Source of the DNA: Mycobacterium celatum
Lineage (GTDB): Bacteria > Actinomycetota > Actinomycetes > Mycobacteriales > Mycobacteriaceae
Assembly: GCF_002101595.1 (NCBI RefSeq)
Contig: NZ_LQOM01000014.1
Location: forward strand, 169,539-220,029
DNA: 50,491 bases
Direction: 5' to 3'
Numbering within the stretch: position 1 is the stretch's first letter; every line of letters begins with the position of its first letter. Positions 30,066 to 41,950 of this stretch are shown here, piece after piece. The notes beneath the pieces were generated by a model. The model was given only the letters and a program-made list of their open reading frames with translations, did no database searches and was not told the origin of the DNA. The position numbers were made by a program, and so were the translations under genes.

Positions 30066-30449
30066 TCAGCTCGCGGCGCTGAGCTCGATTCCGACGTTCT
30101 TTTCCATGCCGCCGCGCATTTTGCTGAAGAAGTTGAACACCGCGCCGACGATTCCGTACTTCTCGCCGATGGCCTGATAGACCGAGCCGTTGTAGGTCTT
30201 GGCGAGGATGGTCGCGGTGGCCTCGATCGCCTCACTCTTGGGGCGGCCACGTAGGTCGCAGATCGCCAGCGTCACCCGCGGGGTGTTGCGGATCCTCTTG
30301 ACCTTCCACGACGTTTCCTCGCTGATGACCAGCAACCGGTCTCCGTCGGGCGCCGCCCACACCGGAGTCGGCTTGGCTCGTCCGTCCTTGGTGAAGGTGG
30401 TCAACAGGACATAGCGCGACTTGGCGATGTCGGCAAAAGTGGGCGGCAC
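30066..30449 (-). CDS. PPOX-class (F420/FMN) oxidoreductase family protein (Rv2061c type)
   Basis: 127 residues from GTG 30449 (V-P-P-T-F-A-D-I-A-K-S). The split-barrel flavin-binding pattern is visible: S-R-Y-V-L-L-T-T-F-x-K-D-G-R-x-K-P-T-P-V-W, then E-T-S-W-K-V-K-R-I-R-N-T-P-R-V-T-L and R-G-R-P. These proteins bind F420 or FMN and reduce diverse small molecules. In M. tuberculosis the orthologue is next to cobN, as here. Start choice follows the family length of about 130; the longer open frame upstream is a shadow of cobN. It is 79 bp after the cobN stop. Confidence 0.9.
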   Translation of the reverse strand: MPPTFADIAKSRYVLLTTFTKDGRAKPTPVWAAPDGDRLLVISEETSWKVKRIRNTPRVTLAICDLRGRPKSEAIEATATILAKTYNGSVYQAIGEKYGIVGAVFNFFSKMRGGMEKNVGIELSAAS

Positions 30450-30528
30450 GGCCCCGAATCTACCGGCGAGCAGCCGCAAATGACCGTAAACGGGCCGGTT
30501 TTCCGGACTTTCGCGTCTGGTGGGCGGC

Positions 30529-34134
<3,606 letters not shown>

Positions 34135-34179
34135 TCGTCATTCGTACCGTAGGCCGGCCGGCATGAAATGATGTGGCCC

Positions 34180-34992
34180 ATGCCTGTCGCGGGAAAAGTC
34201 ATCGCCGTCACCGGTGGCGCTCGGGGAATCGGCTTGGCCACCGCGAACCTTCTACACAGATTGGGCGCCGAGGTCGCCATCGGGGATATCGACGAAACGG
34301 CGATCAACGAGACGGGTGCCGGCCTGGAATTCCACCGCCGGTTGGACGTGACGGACCGCCAGTCCTTCACCGAGTTTCTCGATGCGGTCGAGGACCGGCT
34401 CGGGCCGATCGATGTCTTGGTGAACAACGCCGGTGTGATCGCGGTGGGCAGCGCCGTCGAGGAGTCCGACGCCGCCACCAGACGGCTGCTGGACGTCAAC
34501 ATCTACGGGGTGATCCTGGGCACCAAACTTGCGTCCCAACGGATGCTGCCCCGCGGTCGCGGCCACGTCATCAACATCGCGTCCCTGGGCGGCCTACTAC
34601 CGACGGCCGGCATTGCCACCTATTGCGCCACCAAGCATGCCGTGCTCGGATTCACCGACACTGTCCGGCTGGAAAACCGCGGCAGCGGCGTCCATTTCTC
34701 CGCGGTGCTGCCGACATTGACGAACACCGAGATGATCGCCGGCGTCGGACACGCGAAGGGTTTCCGCAACGCCGAGCCCGACGACGTCGCCAGGGCGGTC
34801 GCTGGTCTGATCGTCAAACCGAAAGCGCGCGTGTTGGTTCCGCGCTCGGTAGGAGCCGCGGTGGCCGTTCAGAGGTTCCTGCCGCAACGGCTGGCTGAGG
34901 CGCTTGGTCGCACCCTGGGTACCGAGCGGGTGTTCACCGCCGTCGACGTCGGGCAGCGCACCGGGTATGCGAAACGGGCGGGGACGTGCTGA
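34180..34992 (+). CDS. Short-chain dehydrogenase/reductase
   Basis: 270 residues from ATG 34180; in-frame ATGs at 34168 and 34171 are alternatives. Classical SDR: V-T-G-G-A-R-G-I-G-L-A near residues 10-20 binds NAD(P), D-V-T and V-N-N-A-G-V follow, and the catalytic Ser (I-A-S-L-G-G) and Y-C-A-T-K are intact. A C-terminal tail of about 60 residues (R-F-L-P-Q-R-L-A-E-A-L-G) may contact membrane or lipid. The substrate is unknown. It starts 45 bp from cobN on the opposite strand and abuts the flavin monooxygenase gene without a gap between stop codons. Confidence 0.93.
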   Translation: MPVAGKVIAVTGGARGIGLATANLLHRLGAEVAIGDIDETAINETGAGLEFHRRLDVTDRQSFTEFLDAVEDRLGPIDVLVNNAGVIAVGSAVEESDAATRRLLDVNIYGVILGTKLASQRMLPRGRGHVINIASLGGLLPTAGIATYCATKHAVLGFTDTVRLENRGSGVHFSAVLPTLTNTEMIAGVGHAKGFRNAEPDDVARAVAGLIVKPKARVLVPRSVGAAVAVQRFLPQRLAEALGRTLGTERVFTAVDVGQRTGYAKRAGTC

Positions 34993-36453
34993 TCAGTGGA
35001 TGTCGAAGTCGGCGGGCTCAGGTTCCCGCAATAATTCGCGGTGACGATCTGGCGTCCACGGGAACAACTCCGGCAGCCCGTCCTTGCCCAAGTACCAACT
35101 GTTACAGCCGGTCACCCAGATCGTCTGTGGCATCGCGGCTTTCATGCTCTCGTTGTAGTCCTTGGTGGCGACTTCGGTCGGTGCGGCGGCACGGATGTTT
35201 CCATCCCGGATCTGGTTGATCCACCACATCGCGTAGTCGGCCTGATCCTCGGCGATCGGCACCAACGACTGGTTGCCGATCGGCGAGTGCGGACCCATCA
35301 GCATGAACATGTTCGGGAAGCCCGGGACAGCCACCGACCGGTATGCCCGTGGTCCATCGGCCCAAGCCTCATCGAGAGTGAGCCCGCCCTCGCCGATCAC
35401 CTGTAGCGGACGCACGTAGGCGCGGGCGTCGAAGCCGGTGGCGTAGACGAGCAGATCCAGCTCGCGCAGTGTGCCGTCGGCGGTGACGACACCGCGCGGC
35501 TCGATGTGGTCGATCGCCTCGGTAACCACCTCGACACCCGGCTGCTGCACGGATCGGTAGAAGTGGCCCGCAAAGATCAGCCGCTTGCACATCGGCTGGT
35601 CCTTCGGGGTGAGCTTGGCTCGCAACGCCGGGTCGCGCACCGACAGCCGCAGATTCCATCGGCACTGAGCCTGAAATAGTCTGCGCTGGAAGCCGGGACG
35701 GATCGGTGCCCGGCCGAACATGAACCGCACGTACGCGCCCCAGAACCGGTACGGCAGATCGTTTAACCGCGGCCAGCGGCGCAACGCCGCCCCGGTCAGC
35801 GCGGAGTAGCGCAGGTTGGGCATCGGGCAGATCCACTGCGCGGTGCGCTGAAACACGGTCAGCTGCTGGACCCTGCCACCGAGTTCCGCGGTGATCTGCA
35901 CGCCCGTCGAACCCGTTCCGATGAGCCCAATCCGCTTGTCCGCCAGCGAAATCGAGTGATCCCAGCGCGACGAGTGAAAGGCTGGGCCGGCGAAGGTCTC
36001 CCGGCCCGGAATGTCCGGATAGCGGGGCACCCGCAGCACGCCGGTCGCGGTGATCAGCACGTCGAACGCCTCTTCGCCGTCGGCGGTGGTAAGCCGCCAG
36101 CGTCCGTCGTCGTATCGTGCCGACGTGACGTCGGTGCCGAAGCGGATGTGCGGACGGATGACCCGCTCGTCGGCCACCTGCCGGAAATAGGCCTGGATCT
36201 CCGGGCCCGGCGGCAGCAGATGCGACCAATTCGGGTTGGGCCGAAACGAATAGGAGTAGTACCGCGACGGCACGTCGCAGGTGAGTCCCGGATAGGTGTT
36301 GTCGCGCCAAGTTCCGCCGACGTCGTCGGCCTTCTCGAAAATGGTGTACGAGTCGATGCCGGCCTGCTGGAGCTTGACCGCCATGCACAGACCGGACATG
36401 CCGGCGCCGATGATCGCGATCTTCACGGGGCGTTTGTCCGCGATGTCAACCAC
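34993..36453 (-). CDS. Flavin-dependent monooxygenase (Baeyer-Villiger type)
   Basis: 486 residues from GTG 36453. FAD-binding G-A-G-M-S-G-L near the N-terminus, then D-V-G-G-T-W-R-D-N-x-Y-P-G, which is typical of class B flavin monooxygenases. The fingerprint F-A-G-P-A-F-H-S-S-R-W-D fits the Baeyer-Villiger pattern F-x-G-x-x-x-H-x-x-x-W-(P/D). The NADPH-binding G-T-G-S-T-G-V-Q is present, as is A-T-G-F. Such enzymes insert oxygen next to a ketone or oxidise S or N centres; EthA-like relatives activate thioamides. The substrate is unknown. Its stop codon directly abuts that of the SDR gene. Confidence 0.93.
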   Translation of the reverse strand: MVDIADKRPVKIAIIGAGMSGLCMAVKLQQAGIDSYTIFEKADDVGGTWRDNTYPGLTCDVPSRYYSYSFRPNPNWSHLLPPGPEIQAYFRQVADERVIRPHIRFGTDVTSARYDDGRWRLTTADGEEAFDVLITATGVLRVPRYPDIPGRETFAGPAFHSSRWDHSISLADKRIGLIGTGSTGVQITAELGGRVQQLTVFQRTAQWICPMPNLRYSALTGAALRRWPRLNDLPYRFWGAYVRFMFGRAPIRPGFQRRLFQAQCRWNLRLSVRDPALRAKLTPKDQPMCKRLIFAGHFYRSVQQPGVEVVTEAIDHIEPRGVVTADGTLRELDLLVYATGFDARAYVRPLQVIGEGGLTLDEAWADGPRAYRSVAVPGFPNMFMLMGPHSPIGNQSLVPIAEDQADYAMWWINQIRDGNIRAAAPTEVATKDYNESMKAAMPQTIWVTGCNSWYLGKDGLPELFPWTPDRHRELLREPEPADFDIH

Positions 36454-36525
36454 CAGAATCTCCAGACGTGGGCTGGCCTGATCCTACGTCGCGTAAGCCG
36501 GTCCGCCCCCGCCATCGGGAATTGA

Positions 36526-36539
36526 GGTAGGCGACTACC
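36526..36539. promoter_or_regulatory. Palindrome in the flavin monooxygenase/NTF2 intergenic region
   Basis: GGTAG, four bases, CTACC: 5-bp arms forming a perfect inverted repeat between two divergent genes. A second small palindrome, AGTCGACT, lies at 36568-36575. They could be operator sites for the large LuxR-type regulator encoded nearby or another factor. Nothing but symmetry and position supports this. Confidence 0.3.
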
Positions 36540-36624
36540 CTATTCGCGCTCGCCGCGTCGGCGGAATAGTCGACTGGTCACCAGGGTGCTGCGCACCCGA
36601 AACACGACCAGGGAGGCCAGCGAA

Positions 36625-37005
36625 ATGTCGAACGTCGATACCGCCAGGTCGGCACACGAAGCGTTCAGCCGCGGGGATTTGGCCACATTGAAGGAGTCCT
36701 ACGCCCAAGACGCGGTCTGGGTGTCCTCCGACGAGATTCCGCCCGGCGGGGAGATCCACGGCCGCGACGCCATCATCGAGATGATGGGCCGGCTGCCGGA
36801 CTACTGGTCCACGGTGAGCGTCGAACCGGACACATACATCGACGGCGGCGACTACGTCGTGGTGCTCGGCACCGTCCGTTTCGGCAACGACAACGGCACC
36901 GCCGAATCGCCGTTCGTCAACGTACTGAAGTTCGATGGTGAGGGCAAAACCGTGCGCGGCGAAATCCACTACGACACCGCAAAATTCGTCAAGCTGCAAG
37001 CCTGA
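36625..37005 (+). CDS. NTF2-like / SnoaL-like small protein
   Basis: 126 residues from ATG 36625, which has a good GGGAGG ribosome-binding site; the open frame begins earlier at 36586 without one. The cone-shaped NTF2 fold is suggested by A-H-E-A-F-S-R-G-D-L-A-T-L-K-E at the N-terminus, W-V-S-x-x-E-x-x-x-G-G-E-I-H-G-R-D-A-I in the middle, and the strand V-V-V-L-G-T-V-R-F. The family includes ketosteroid isomerases, polyketide cyclases and non-enzymes. Five bases separate it from the FAD oxidoreductase gene, so they form an operon. Confidence 0.9.
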   Translation: MSNVDTARSAHEAFSRGDLATLKESYAQDAVWVSSDEIPPGGEIHGRDAIIEMMGRLPDYWSTVSVEPDTYIDGGDYVVVLGTVRFGNDNGTAESPFVNVLKFDGEGKTVRGEIHYDTAKFVKLQA

Positions 37006-37010
37006 TCACG

Positions 37011-38396
37011 ATGAGCGGGCTCGGCGACCACGCCGTCGTCCTGGGCGCAAGCATGGGCGGGCTGCTCGCCGCCCGCGTTCTGGCCGACTTCTATTCCACC
37101 GTCACGGTGGTGGAGCGCGACACTCTGCGACACGACGCCGCGCACCGGCGCGGCGTCCCGCAGAGCCACCATGTTCACGGCCTGCTGAGCACCGGCTCGC
37201 GCATACTGGACGAGCTGTTTCCCGAACTGCTCGACGAGCTAGTCACCGCGGGCGCCAATGTCCTGGAGGGCGGCGACGGTACGCGCGTGTGGCTTCGCTT
37301 CGCCGGGCATGACCTGAACCGGTCCGGCAGATTCGCCGACCCGGGAGCGGTGACGTCTTTCCTGGCCAGCAGACCGTTTCTGGAGGCTCACGTCCGGGCG
37401 CGGTTGCGCAGGTTCGCCAACGTGACCGTGCTCGACGGCCACGACGTGGTCAACCTGTTCGGCGACGGGTCCGGTCGGGTGGCCGGCGCGCTGGTGGCGG
37501 ATCGCGACACCGGCGAGAACGTCTTCATGGACGCCGATCTCGTCGTCGATGCGACAGGCCGCGCCGCCCGAACGCCGGCGTTTCTGGAGAATTTGGGCTA
37601 CCGACGCCCGCCCGAGGAACACATCGTGGTCAAGGTGGCCTACGTCAGCCAGCTGTTGCGGATACCGTCGAACACGCTGGACGAAAAGCTGATTCTGGTC
37701 GGTCCGGTGCCCGGACGGCCCACCGGCGGCGCACTCTTCGCCTACGAGAACGACACGTGGATGCTGACGTTGGCCGGTCTTAGCGGACACGAGCCCCCCG
37801 CCGAAGCGACCGAAATGATTCGCTTTGCCGAGGAGTTCGCCCCGCCACCGATGATCGACGCGATGAAGGCCGCCGAACCGCTGTCCGAGCCGTGCCGCCA
37901 CCGTTACCCCGCCAGCAAGTGGCGACGCTACGACAAGATGCTGCACTTCCCGGCTGGACTGCTGGTATTCGGAGACGCGATCTGTAGCTTCAATCCGGTG
38001 TACGGGCAGGGCATGTCGGTGGCCGCGCTGGAGGCAATCGTGTTGCGCGACTGCCTGCTTCGCGGAGACCAGGACCTGCCGCGCAGGTTTTTCCGCGCGG
38101 CCGCCAAACCGATCAAGTCGGTCTGGAAGATGGCTGCGGGTGCGGATCTTGCTCTGCCACAGGCCCAGGGCCGACGTTCGGCGTCGCTGCGACTGTCGAA
38201 TTGGTACACCGCGCAAGTGCTGGCCGCCGCCACGTCCGATCCCGTCGTCACCGAAGGATTCGTGCGGGTGATGAACCTCGTCGACCCGCCGACGCGGCTG
38301 CTGCGGCCCACGGTGGTTGCGCGGATCGCCACCGCGGGCCGGCGTCACGCCCGGGTTGAGGCCGCGGTCCCGGAGCCCGAGTTGGTGGCGGGATAG
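37011..38396 (+). CDS. FAD-dependent oxidoreductase
   Basis: 461 residues. The FAD-binding loop V-L-G-A-S-M-G-G-L-L-A-A-R at the N-terminus, then V-V-E-R-D, a middle motif D-L-V-V-D-A-T-G-R-A-A-R and the ribityl-binding G-D-A-I-C-S-F-N-P-V-Y-G-Q-G-M-S show the PHBH-like monooxygenase/dehydrogenase fold related to geranylgeranyl reductases and aromatic hydroxylases. No signal peptide. It is tightly coupled to the NTF2-like gene, and its stop codon abuts that of the LuxR regulator. Confidence 0.92.
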   Translation: MSGLGDHAVVLGASMGGLLAARVLADFYSTVTVVERDTLRHDAAHRRGVPQSHHVHGLLSTGSRILDELFPELLDELVTAGANVLEGGDGTRVWLRFAGHDLNRSGRFADPGAVTSFLASRPFLEAHVRARLRRFANVTVLDGHDVVNLFGDGSGRVAGALVADRDTGENVFMDADLVVDATGRAARTPAFLENLGYRRPPEEHIVVKVAYVSQLLRIPSNTLDEKLILVGPVPGRPTGGALFAYENDTWMLTLAGLSGHEPPAEATEMIRFAEEFAPPPMIDAMKAAEPLSEPCRHRYPASKWRRYDKMLHFPAGLLVFGDAICSFNPVYGQGMSVAALEAIVLRDCLLRGDQDLPRRFFRAAAKPIKSVWKMAAGADLALPQAQGRRSASLRLSNWYTAQVLAAATSDPVVTEGFVRVMNLVDPPTRLLRPTVVARIATAGRRHARVEAAVPEPELVAG

Positions 38397-41042
38397 CTAC
38401 CTGGCGGACCGAACGCCGTTGAGCAGGCTGACCAATTGGTCACGCCGCTCGATACCCAGTTTGGCGAACGTCCGGTACAGGTGTCCATCCACTGTCCGCA
38501 CCGACACCGACAGCCGATCGGCGATCTGGCGGTTGGACAAACCGCTCGCCACCAACACCGCGATCTCACGTTCACGGTCGGTGATCGGAAGCGGCCGGGC
38601 CGCGGCTTTGACTGCCGGGGTCCGTATTTCGTACTGGCTGGCCAGCCAGTACGCCCGGGTCGAGGATTCCAATTCCTTGCCGCGGCGGCCGCTGCGGTCG
38701 TGTTCACGCGCTGCCTGCGCAGCCGCGTCGGCGGCGAGCGCCAGCGCGCCGATCTCGGCGAACCGATCTGCCGCTGCATCCAGCAAGTCGCCGTCGTGAC
38801 CGGCCAGCCCGCGAGCGTGCGCAGCGATCGCGTCCGCCATTGGGGTGTTGAGCATCTTGGCGAGCTCCCCCAGCCGCGGGGCGTGCGAGCGATCGCCGAA
38901 CCGGACGGCGGTGTGCAATGCCCGAACCTCGAGAGTGGGCAGCCCGGTTCGCCGCGCGATCTGCGCTGCACGCATCGCATGCAATTGGGCGGCGGTGGTT
39001 TCGCCGGCGCATGCCCGTTCCCATGCCCGCGCCAGCTCGAGTTCCGGCAGGAACACCGCTACCTGCGGGCCATAGGCTTGCCGGGATCTGTCCAACGCGG
39101 CAGCTGCCGCTACACTGTCGCCGCGGGCTCCTTCGGCCTGCGCCTGCCAAGCCGTCACCAGCATCATCCACGCGGACGGAAAGCCTTGCGACAACGCGGA
39201 TACCGCGTCGGCGAAAGCCGAACACGCGGAAGGCAATTCGCCGCCGGTGAGGTGCACGAGCCCAACGATCGCAGCCACCATGGCATCTGCGGCCGGAACG
39301 CCGGCGGCCATCGCGGCGTAGCGCTCCGTCGCCACTTCGGCGGCCTGCTGATCACCGGCGGAGGTGTGCGCCATCACCTCGGCCAGGCCGAGGGCGAACC
39401 GCTGCGGCCCGGACTCGCTGGACGTCGCGGCCCGCAATCCGGCGTCCACGATCGGCCCGACCTCGCCGAACCGGCCCACGCCGGCCAGCGCACATGCTGT
39501 CGGCACCGCCGCCCACACCGTCGCCAGCGGAAGCACGCTCGATGTGCACAGGCTCGGGCCCACCTCGACGGTAGTCGCAACGTCGCCGGAGAAGAACGCA
39601 AACGAGACCTGCAGGGCCATCGCCATAGCGCCGCTTACCTCGGAATCGACGCGGCCCCTGACGTTTTCGAGTACGCGCTGCGCGGCGTCGGCTCGTCCGC
39701 ATTGCCAGAATAGGTTCGCCGCGCGCAGACAACCCCACCGCATGGTCAGCAGCTCGTCGCCGCTGTCGGGCTCGAGCCCGGACAGCACCGCCTCGGCTTC
39801 GTCACCGCGCCCCTGCCAGCTCAGCGCGTCGGCGAGGACTATGGCGGCCGGCAGACCGCCGCCGCAGTCCAGCGCGAATCGGGCCAGCTCTTCGCCGTAG
39901 CCGAGGTTCGACATGGTGACAGCGCTTGCCGCGGCCGTGATGATCACGTCGATGTCCGGTTCCAGGTCGCTTCGCATCATGAATTGCGCCAGCCGGATCT
40001 GGCCACGCTGGTCCGGCAATCGCGAGCGCCGTCCGCCGGCGCGGAGATGCTTTTGAAGTGCTTGTGCCAGAAGACCATTGAGTTGTCGCGCCCGAACCAC
40101 GCCGGCGAGCCGGATTGCCGCGTCACCGAGGACGGGGTGATTCAGCTGCGCCACCGTCTCGGATCCGTCGGCGGTCAGTTGGATCATGCCCCGCCGCTCC
40201 AGGCGTGCCACCGCGTCGGCGTCGCACAGCCCGCGCAGGATGTCCCAGTCCAGCAGCTCGCCGGTGGCCAAGATCTCGACGGCTTCCAGCTCTTGCGGAG
40301 TCAGGGATCGCAGCCGAAACTCGAGCAAGTCGTAGAGCTCACGGTCCGCGCGGAGCGGACCGTGAAGCTGCCAGCCGTCGTCGGTGTGGACCAGGACGCC
40401 GTTTTCGCGGCCGGCGCTGAGCAGTCCGCGCAGCAACAGCAGGTTTCCGCCGCTGCGCGCGTAGAGCTCGTCGACCAATCGCGGCTCGACAGCGTCGCCC
40501 AGCACCCGGCGCGCGAGGTCGCCCGTCTGCTGCGGGGTGAACGCGTCGATGTGCAACGTCAGCAACAGCCGCTCTTTCAGCAGCGCCGTCACCGCGTCAA
40601 GCACGGGTTCGCCCGACCGGATCGTGACGACCAGGCGCGCGCTGCGGCCCACCACGAGCTGATACACCAACGTGGCCGACAGCGGATCGAGCAACTGGGC
40701 ATCGTCGACGACGACCACCAGGTTGGTGTCCTTCTCGAGCGTTGCGTGCGCAGCGGCCAGCATCGTGGCGGGCTCATGCGCTGCATCGACGGTGACCGCA
40801 CGCGAGAATGCGCCTAAGGGCACCGCGCGCCCGGTTTCGCTGCCCAGCACGAAGCGGACCGTCTCGCCCCGCGACTCGACGGCCGCCGCGAGCGCGCGAC
40901 CCAGCGTCGATTTGCCCACCCCGCTCGCACCGACCAGCGCGACGCCCCGGAATTCCGAGTCGTCGTCGAGTGTCGCCAATGCCTGGCGGAACTCGTCATC
41001 ACGGGCGACTATCGGCCACTTCGCCGTGGTCCCTGTTTGCAC
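38397..41042 (-). CDS. Large ATP-binding LuxR-family regulator (LAL/MalT type)
   Basis: 881 residues from GTG 41042, preceded by AGGAGG at a suitable distance. The N-terminal STAND/AAA part has Walker A G-A-S-G-V-G-K-S-T (near residue 35) and Walker B V-V-V-V-D-D-A-Q. A long helical middle part (about 340-800) resembles TPR repeats. The C-terminal LuxR helix-turn-helix reads I-T-D-R-E-R-E-I-A-V-L-V-A-S-G-L-S-N-R-Q-I-A followed by S-V-R-T-V-D-G-H-L-Y-R. Such proteins oligomerise on ATP and an inducer and activate transcription. The neighbouring SDR, monooxygenase, NTF2 and FAD genes are natural candidates for its targets (inference). Confidence 0.93.
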   Translation of the reverse strand: MQTGTTAKWPIVARDDEFRQALATLDDDSEFRGVALVGASGVGKSTLGRALAAAVESRGETVRFVLGSETGRAVPLGAFSRAVTVDAAHEPATMLAAAHATLEKDTNLVVVVDDAQLLDPLSATLVYQLVVGRSARLVVTIRSGEPVLDAVTALLKERLLLTLHIDAFTPQQTGDLARRVLGDAVEPRLVDELYARSGGNLLLLRGLLSAGRENGVLVHTDDGWQLHGPLRADRELYDLLEFRLRSLTPQELEAVEILATGELLDWDILRGLCDADAVARLERRGMIQLTADGSETVAQLNHPVLGDAAIRLAGVVRARQLNGLLAQALQKHLRAGGRRSRLPDQRGQIRLAQFMMRSDLEPDIDVIITAAASAVTMSNLGYGEELARFALDCGGGLPAAIVLADALSWQGRGDEAEAVLSGLEPDSGDELLTMRWGCLRAANLFWQCGRADAAQRVLENVRGRVDSEVSGAMAMALQVSFAFFSGDVATTVEVGPSLCTSSVLPLATVWAAVPTACALAGVGRFGEVGPIVDAGLRAATSSESGPQRFALGLAEVMAHTSAGDQQAAEVATERYAAMAAGVPAADAMVAAIVGLVHLTGGELPSACSAFADAVSALSQGFPSAWMMLVTAWQAQAEGARGDSVAAAAALDRSRQAYGPQVAVFLPELELARAWERACAGETTAAQLHAMRAAQIARRTGLPTLEVRALHTAVRFGDRSHAPRLGELAKMLNTPMADAIAAHARGLAGHDGDLLDAAADRFAEIGALALAADAAAQAAREHDRSGRRGKELESSTRAYWLASQYEIRTPAVKAAARPLPITDREREIAVLVASGLSNRQIADRLSVSVRTVDGHLYRTFAKLGIERRDQLVSLLNGVRSAR

Positions 41043-41185
41043 CGGGTACGGACCCTCCTGAGCCACGCGCTGTTGGGGGCAGAGTACGCCGGGCCCAACG
41101 CCCCCGCGTGAGTTTGCCCATGCGCGATTGCCCCCGCCGGCCTTCTCGGCATGGTGATGAAAGGCCAAGCGCTGTTCGGAGGCGA

Positions 41186-41940
41186 TCACCGCGGCGGAAC
41201 CCCCAGGTGGCCGAGCAGTTCGGCGCGGTAGCGCTCGATGTGGGCGACGGGGTCGGTGGGCGACGGGCGGGATGGTCGATGGTCAGACCGTGAATCACCC
41301 GGCCGTCCTCGAGGACCAGCACGCGGTCGGCCAGCGCGAGGGCTTCGTCGACGTCGTGGGTGACCAACAGGACACCAAACTCGTGACGGCGCCACATGTC
41401 GTGCAGCAAGGCATGCATGGTCAGCCGGGTCAACGCATCGAGCGCGCCGAACGGTTCGTCGAGCAGCAGCAGCCGCGGCTCGGCCACCAGCGCCCGGGCC
41501 AATGAAACCCGTTGCGCCTGACCGCCCGACAGCGTCAGCGGCCACGCGTCGCCGCGGTCACCGAGCCCGACGTCGGCAAGCGCCCTCTGGGCGCGCTGCC
41601 GAATCTGTGCCGCCGACAGCCTGGTGCGGGTCAGTCCGTAGCCGACATTGGTGCGCACGTCGCGCCAGGGAAACAGCCGCGGCTCCTGGAACGCCAGCGC
41701 CGGCGCACCGGCGGTCACGCAATCGCCGGTGTGATCCGTCGACAGCCCCGCCAGCACACGCAGCACTGTGGACTTGCCCGAGCCGCTGCGGCCGACGAGT
41801 GCGACGATCTCGCCTCGTCTCACCTGCAATGAGACGTCGACGAGCACGTGACGGCTGCCGTACCACTTGTCCACGTGACGCAGCTGGCCGGCGACATCGG
41901 TGCCCGTGCGGCTCGCGGTGGACTCTAAAATAGCTGTCAC
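41186..41940 (-). pseudogene. ABC importer ATPase (SsuB/TauB/NrtD type), C-terminal frameshift
   Basis: From GTG 41940, with AAAGGA just upstream. It has G-R-S-G-S-G-K-S-T, L-S-G-G-Q-A-Q-R and L-L-L-L-D-E-P-F-G-A-L-D, a complete core for nitrate/sulfonate/taurine-type import. Near 41269-41271 a run of three G (plus strand) appears to have lost one base: the proper ending I-E-R-Y-R-A-E-L-L-G-H-L-G continues in another frame to a TGA at 41186-41188. As it stands the frame runs to 40999, with an unrelated tail, into the LuxR gene. Since only about 25 C-terminal residues change, the protein may still work. A sequencing error cannot be excluded. Confidence 0.82.
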
Positions 41941-41950
41941 AGTTGTCCTT

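Noticed and set aside
34135..34179. Possible cobalamin riboswitch before cobN
   Set aside because: The space is only 45 bp and lacks any B12-box-like sequence. The 158 bp before cobG (42754-42911) also show none.
40999..41185. Extended C-terminus of the ABC ATPase reaching into the LuxR gene
   Set aside because: The tail after the frameshift has shadow-type composition, and the proper family ending lies in the other frame up to 41186.
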